Assembly: GCA_027021605.1 (NCBI GenBank)
Contig: JALUUA010000083.1
Location: 1 to 14,110 of the forward strand
Reading direction: 5' to 3'
DNA length: 14,110 nt
Origin: Candidatus Bipolaricaulota bacterium
Lineage (GTDB): Bacteria > Bipolaricaulota > Bipolaricaulia > RBG-16-55-9
This document shows positions 11,143 to 14,110 of this stretch, one piece after another. Below the pieces are notes generated by a model. It saw only the letters and a program-made list of their open reading frames with translations, was not told where the DNA came from and searched no databases. The position numbers were made by a program, and so were the translations under genes. How positions within the stretch are numbered: the first letter of the stretch is position 1; each line of letters opens with the position of its first letter.

Positions 11143-14110
11143 ATGAGTCGGAAGCTCTCCCTGGAAGACCTGCGCCTCTGCCGGGACGGCCCCGAGCGGG
11201 TCCGTGATCTCTTTCGGACCTTAGGCTACGCCGTCGAAGAGAAGCTCGTCCCCTTGAGCCCGGAAGATCTCGAGCTTTCGCCCACCCATGCCCAAGCCGT
11301 CAAGAGCGCCCTCCTGCTGGCGGATCACGGGGCGCTGCAGGTCTGGCTCCTCGAGCTTTCGGAGGTCGAGTTCAAGGGTGCCCGCTTCCGGGCGCTCGCC
11401 CAGGAATGGCTCAAGCGCCCCGGCCACTATCTACTCGTCTTCGCCCCGCCCGACTACGCGCGCCTGGCCTTCGTCCACCCCCAGCGCTGCCTCACCGAGC
11501 GGGGCTCCCTGAAGGTGAGGATCCACAAGCTCGTGGTCGACGTCGCCCGGCCCACCCGCCACGACCTCGATGTTCTGGAGCAGCTGGCCGCCGACGGGAA
11601 ATCCCCCGACGAGCTTTATCAAGCCCACGCGGAGGCCTTCAGCGTCGAGCGCGTCACCCAGCGCTTCTACCGCGGCTACCGCGAGCTGTTTCGCTATCTG
11701 CAGGAGCAGATCCCCCGGCACAACCGCGGCGTTGCCCAGCTCCGCGACCCCGAGTACCTGCACGCCTTCGTCCAGCGGCTGCTGGGGCGCGTGATGTTCC
11801 TCTACTTCTTGCAGAAGAAGGGGTGGCTCGCGGGCGACCCCCGCTTCCTCACCACGCAGTATCATCGGGTCGTGCTCCAACAGCGGGGCAACTACTACCG
11901 CGACCTCCTCGAGCCCCTCTTCTTCGAGACCCTCAACCGCCGTCGGTCCCGGGATGAATCCCCCTGGGGCGAGATCCCCTACCTCAACGGCGGCCTCTTC
12001 GAGCGCGACTACGACTTCCTGCTGTACCTGCCCAACGAGCTGTTCGACCCCAACGCCGAGAACACGAAAAGCGTCCTTGCCTTCTTCAACAACTACAACT
12101 TCACCGTCGAGGAGGACACCCCCCTGGAGCGGGACGTGGCCGTCGACCCCGAGATGCTCGGCAAAGTGTTTGAAAACATGCTCGAAGAGGAGGAGCGCGG
12201 GGAGAGCGGGACCTTCTACACGCCCCGCCCGATCGTGCACTTCATGTGCCGGACGGCCCTCATCGAGTATCTCGCCGACGCCACCGGCCTCTCCCAGGCC
12301 AAGCTGAAGGGGCTCTTCGAGTTCGAGCCGGGCGGGGGCGGGGGCGGGGAGGACGAACCCGACCTCAGCGTCGCGGAGGCCAACGCGATCGAGCGGGTGC
12401 TCCGGGACGCCAAGGTGCTCGACCCCGCCGTCGGCACCGCCGCCTTTTTGGTGGGAATGCTCCACGAGATGCTCGCGCTGCGCACGATCTGCGAGCGGGT
12501 CAAGGGCGTGCGGGTCGAGCCCGGCAGCGCCAAGATCGCCGAATGGAAACGGGAGTTCATCGCCAACGCCCTCTACGGCGTCGACATCAAGCCTGAGGCT
12601 ATCGAGATCGCCAAGCTCAGACTTTGGCTCTCCCTTGTTGTGGATTTACAGCGCGACCAGGTCGAGCCCCTCCCCAACCTCGACTACAAGCTCATGGTCG
12701 GGGATTCCCTCATCGACACCCTCGACGGCGAGCCCATCTTGACGCTTAAGCGGGAGAAGGCGCTCATCCCCGGCGACGTGGAGCGGGCCCTCGACGAGCT
12801 TCATCGTCTGAAGGAGCGCTTCTTTGCCGCGGAACCCGAGGAACGGGCCGTGCTCCGCGCCCACATTCAAGAGCAGCTCGGCCGCGTCGTCGAGGCCCAC
12901 GTCCGGGAGCGCATCCAAGAGCTGACGAACGAGCGCCAAAGGATCGAGCGCCGCCGCAGGGCCGGAAAGCTCCCCCAGCGCGACGAAAAGAAGCTTGAAA
13001 AGCTCATACGCTTGGAGGGCGAGCTGGCGCGGGTCGCCCAGCAGGTGCGCGAGGGGCGCTTCCTGCCCTTCCTGTACGAGCTGCACTTCCACGAAGTGCT
13101 GGAACGGGGCGGCTTCGACATCGTGATTGCCAACCCGCCGTACGTCCGCCATGAGAAGCTCGACCCTAAGTTAAAGGAAGCCCTCAAAGCGAGGTACCCC
13201 CACGTCCACCACGGGATGGCGGATCTTTACGTCTACTTCTACGAGCGGGCGTTTCAGCTGTTGAGGCCGGGCGGGGTCTTCGCGTTCATCTCGAGCAACA
13301 AGTTCTTCCGAGCGGGCTACGGGAAAGGGCTGCGAACGCTCCTGAGCGAGCGGGTCACCCTGTTGGGCGTGATCGACTTTGGGGATCGGCCTGTCTTCGA
13401 CGCGACGGCCTACCCCTGCATCGTGCTCGCCCGCAACGTCCCGCCCCCCGATCCCGGGCGGAACGAAGTGCGGGCCTTGGTCGTCACGGATCTGGAGGCG
13501 CTGGAGCGCCTGGACGAGGAGCTGGAGACAACGCCCTTCGTGCTCAAGCAGCGGGATCTGCGGCCCGAGGGCTGGCGGCTGGAGCACCCGGAAATTTTGA
13601 AGCTGCTCGAGGAGATCCGGGCGCGGGGCGTCCCGCTGGGGGAGTACGTCGGGGGGAAGTTCTACTATGGCATTAAGACGGGCCTCAACGAGGCGTTCGT
13701 CATCGACGAAGCCACCCGCCGACGCCTGATCGAGGAAGACCCGAAGAGCGCTGAGATCATAAAGCCCTTCTTGCGGGGCAAGGACATCAAGCGCTGGATT
13801 GTCGATTGGCCGGGGCTTTACCTTCTTTATGTGCCCTGGGAGATGCAAATCGAAGACTATCCGGCCGTTCTTGAGCACTTGCGGAACTTCAAAGACAAGC
13901 TCGCAAGGCGTCCGGAAGTCCAGCAAGGGCGGTTCCCCTGGTATGCCTTGAGTCGGTACGCAGCGGATTATCATGCTGAGTTTGAGAGGCCGAAGATTGT
14001 GTGGCCTGATATTGCCAAGAGATGTGAATTTGCCACAAGTTTTTCACGCGAGGAAAGGCGTGGTACCCTGGCCTTCAACGATGAAAGACGAAGGGAGGTA
14101 CCACGCCCAT
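11143..14110 (+). CDS. Eco57I/TaqI-type N6-adenine methyltransferase, restriction-modification protein; C-terminus apparently disrupted
   Basis: Large DNA methyltransferase of the type IIG class. The frame is open from ATG 11143 to the window end (989 codons). Seen: N-terminal alpha/beta domain (1-125) with LLELSEVEFKG (a possible but unproven nuclease strand); conserved region to ~345; motif X GTFYTPRP (356-363); a Gly run (397-402); motif I LDPAVGTAAFL (426-436); YGVDIKPEAIEIAKLRLWL (motifs II-III); a coiled, charged insert (~540-650); catalytic motif IV NPPY (664-667); LLRPGGVFAFISSNKFFRAG; then a TaqI_C-like target-recognition region (~800-960) with KFYYGIKTGLNEAFVID and FLRGKDIKRW. After PKIVWPDIAKRCEFA (near 14033) the translation (FSREERRGTLAFNDERR) no longer looks like the family and the DNA looks like an insertion-sequence end, so the gene is probably broken. 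RBS AGAGG five bases before ATG. Confidence 0.85.
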   Translation, partial: MSRKLSLEDLRLCRDGPERVRDLFRTLGYAVEEKLVPLSPEDLELSPTHAQAVKSALLLADHGALQVWLLELSEVEFKGARFRALAQEWLKRPGHYLLVFAPPDYARLAFVHPQRCLTERGSLKVRIHKLVVDVARPTRHDLDVLEQLAADGKSPDELYQAHAEAFSVERVTQRFYRGYRELFRYLQEQIPRHNRGVAQLRDPEYLHAFVQRLLGRVMFLYFLQKKGWLAGDPRFLTTQYHRVVLQQRGNYYRDLLEPLFFETLNRRRSRDESPWGEIPYLNGGLFERDYDFLLYLPNELFDPNAENTKSVLAFFNNYNFTVEEDTPLERDVAVDPEMLGKVFENMLEEEERGESGTFYTPRPIVHFMCRTALIEYLADATGLSQAKLKGLFEFEPGGGGGGEDEPDLSVAEANAIERVLRDAKVLDPAVGTAAFLVGMLHEMLALRTICERVKGVRVEPGSAKIAEWKREFIANALYGVDIKPEAIEIAKLRLWLSLVVDLQRDQVEPLPNLDYKLMVGDSLIDTLDGEPILTLKREKALIPGDVERALDELHRLKERFFAAEPEERAVLRAHIQEQLGRVVEAHVRERIQELTNERQRIERRRRAGKLPQRDEKKLEKLIRLEGELARVAQQVREGRFLPFLYELHFHEVLERGGFDIVIANPPYVRHEKLDPKLKEALKARYPHVHHGMADLYVYFYERAFQLLRPGGVFAFISSNKFFRAGYGKGLRTLLSERVTLLGVIDFGDRPVFDATAYPCIVLARNVPPPDPGRNEVRALVVTDLEALERLDEELETTPFVLKQRDLRPEGWRLEHPEILKLLEEIRARGVPLGEYVGGKFYYGIKTGLNEAFVIDEATRRRLIEEDPKSAEIIKPFLRGKDIKRWIVDWPGLYLLYVPWEMQIEDYPAVLEHLRNFKDKLARRPEVQQGRFPWYALSRYAADYHAEFERPKIVWPDIAKRCEFATSFSREERRGTLAFNDERRREVPRP
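12330..12349 (+). repeat. G-rich tract, putative G-quadruplex, encoding a Gly run
   Basis: Four G runs of 3, 5, 5 and 4 separated by single C bases on the coding strand. They encode six glycines followed by an acidic stretch between motif X and motif I of the methyltransferase. The single-base loops are ideal for a very stable quadruplex. It may alternatively be a slippage-prone low-complexity linker. Confidence 0.6.
14019..14110 (+). mobile_element. Probable left end of an insertion sequence inside the restriction-modification gene
   Basis: From about 14019-14035 the gene loses family similarity, and the base composition turns AT-richer (ATTTGCCACAAGTTTTTCAC). A perfect 11-bp inverted repeat, GGCGTGGTACC (14057-14067) and GGTACCACGCC (14097-14107), then brackets an RBS-like AAGGGAGG (14091-14098). 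The window ends CCCAT, so an ATG ten bases after the RBS is likely just outside. The layout (terminal repeat, leader hairpin, RBS, start) fits the 5' end of a transposase gene; the general look recalls IS256-type elements, but the family is not provable here. The exact boundary and target duplication lie beyond what I can see. Confidence 0.45.

Noticed and set aside
11431..12465. A long open frame of 344 codons on the minus strand opposite the methyltransferase gene.
   Set aside because: It is antisense to well-conserved methyltransferase motifs, has low-complexity composition (Glu/Gly/Val-rich) and no RBS; such frames are common opposite GC-rich genes.
11143..14040. Reading the large methyltransferase as a BREX PglX protein.
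   Set aside because: No BREX partner genes are in the window, and the N-terminus and TaqI-like target-recognition region fit stand-alone type IIG restriction-modification proteins better.

Overview
The window is a high-GC, gene-dense bacterial chromosome segment with short intergenic gaps. Menaquinone and isoprenoid genes, an Asp23-type protein and several toxin-antitoxin-like pairs suggest a free-living, respiring, possibly thermophilic bacterium. No gene here fixes the phylum, so I do not name one.

Layout. (1) 1-2113, plus strand: a prenyl diphosphate synthase, an Asp23/Gls24-type protein and the quinone methyltransferase MenG, packed as one operon. The first and third genes fit menaquinone side-chain synthesis and final ring methylation. 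(2) 2135-4205, minus strand: a DUF2442-XRE regulator behind a DUF4160 protein, with a palindrome at the promoter that looks like an autoregulatory operator; an RNase HI with an unusual active site; a CAU-anticodon tRNA (probably tRNA-Ile2) with a clear TTGACG-N17-TATAGT promoter; and an overlapping DUF2283 / ~100-aa protein pair that looks toxin-antitoxin-like. (3) 4237-6456, plus strand: a strong promoter (TTGGCA-N17-TATAAT) driving a two-subunit B12-dependent acyl-CoA mutase. Its substrate-pocket residues (Phe89, Gln207) match isobutyryl-CoA mutase rather than methylmalonyl-CoA mutase. (4) 6497-7048, minus: a hicB-hicA pair whose HicA lacks the usual catalytic His. (5) 7223-10869, minus: a heme-degrading-type ABM monooxygenase, a tandem RsmC-like methyltransferase with a degenerate motif IV, a membrane-anchored double cupin, an AhpD/CMD-type CxxC protein and an exported alpha/beta hydrolase. 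(6) 11143-14110, plus: a large Eco57I/TaqI-type adenine methyltransferase (restriction-modification) gene. Near 14.02-14.05 kb it stops resembling its family and runs into what looks like the left end of an insertion sequence, with a hairpin over a ribosome binding site at the window edge.

The points most worth following are the isobutyryl-CoA mutase signature, the apparent IS interruption of the restriction-modification gene, and three small two-gene modules (DUF4160/DUF2442-XRE, DUF2283/100-aa protein, HicBA) within 5 kb. Two enzymes there, RNase HI and HicA, carry substitutions at catalytic positions. I did not find a clear, wholly new multi-gene system. The nearest candidates are the DUF4160/DUF2442-XRE module with its operator and the membrane bicupin/CMD pair.
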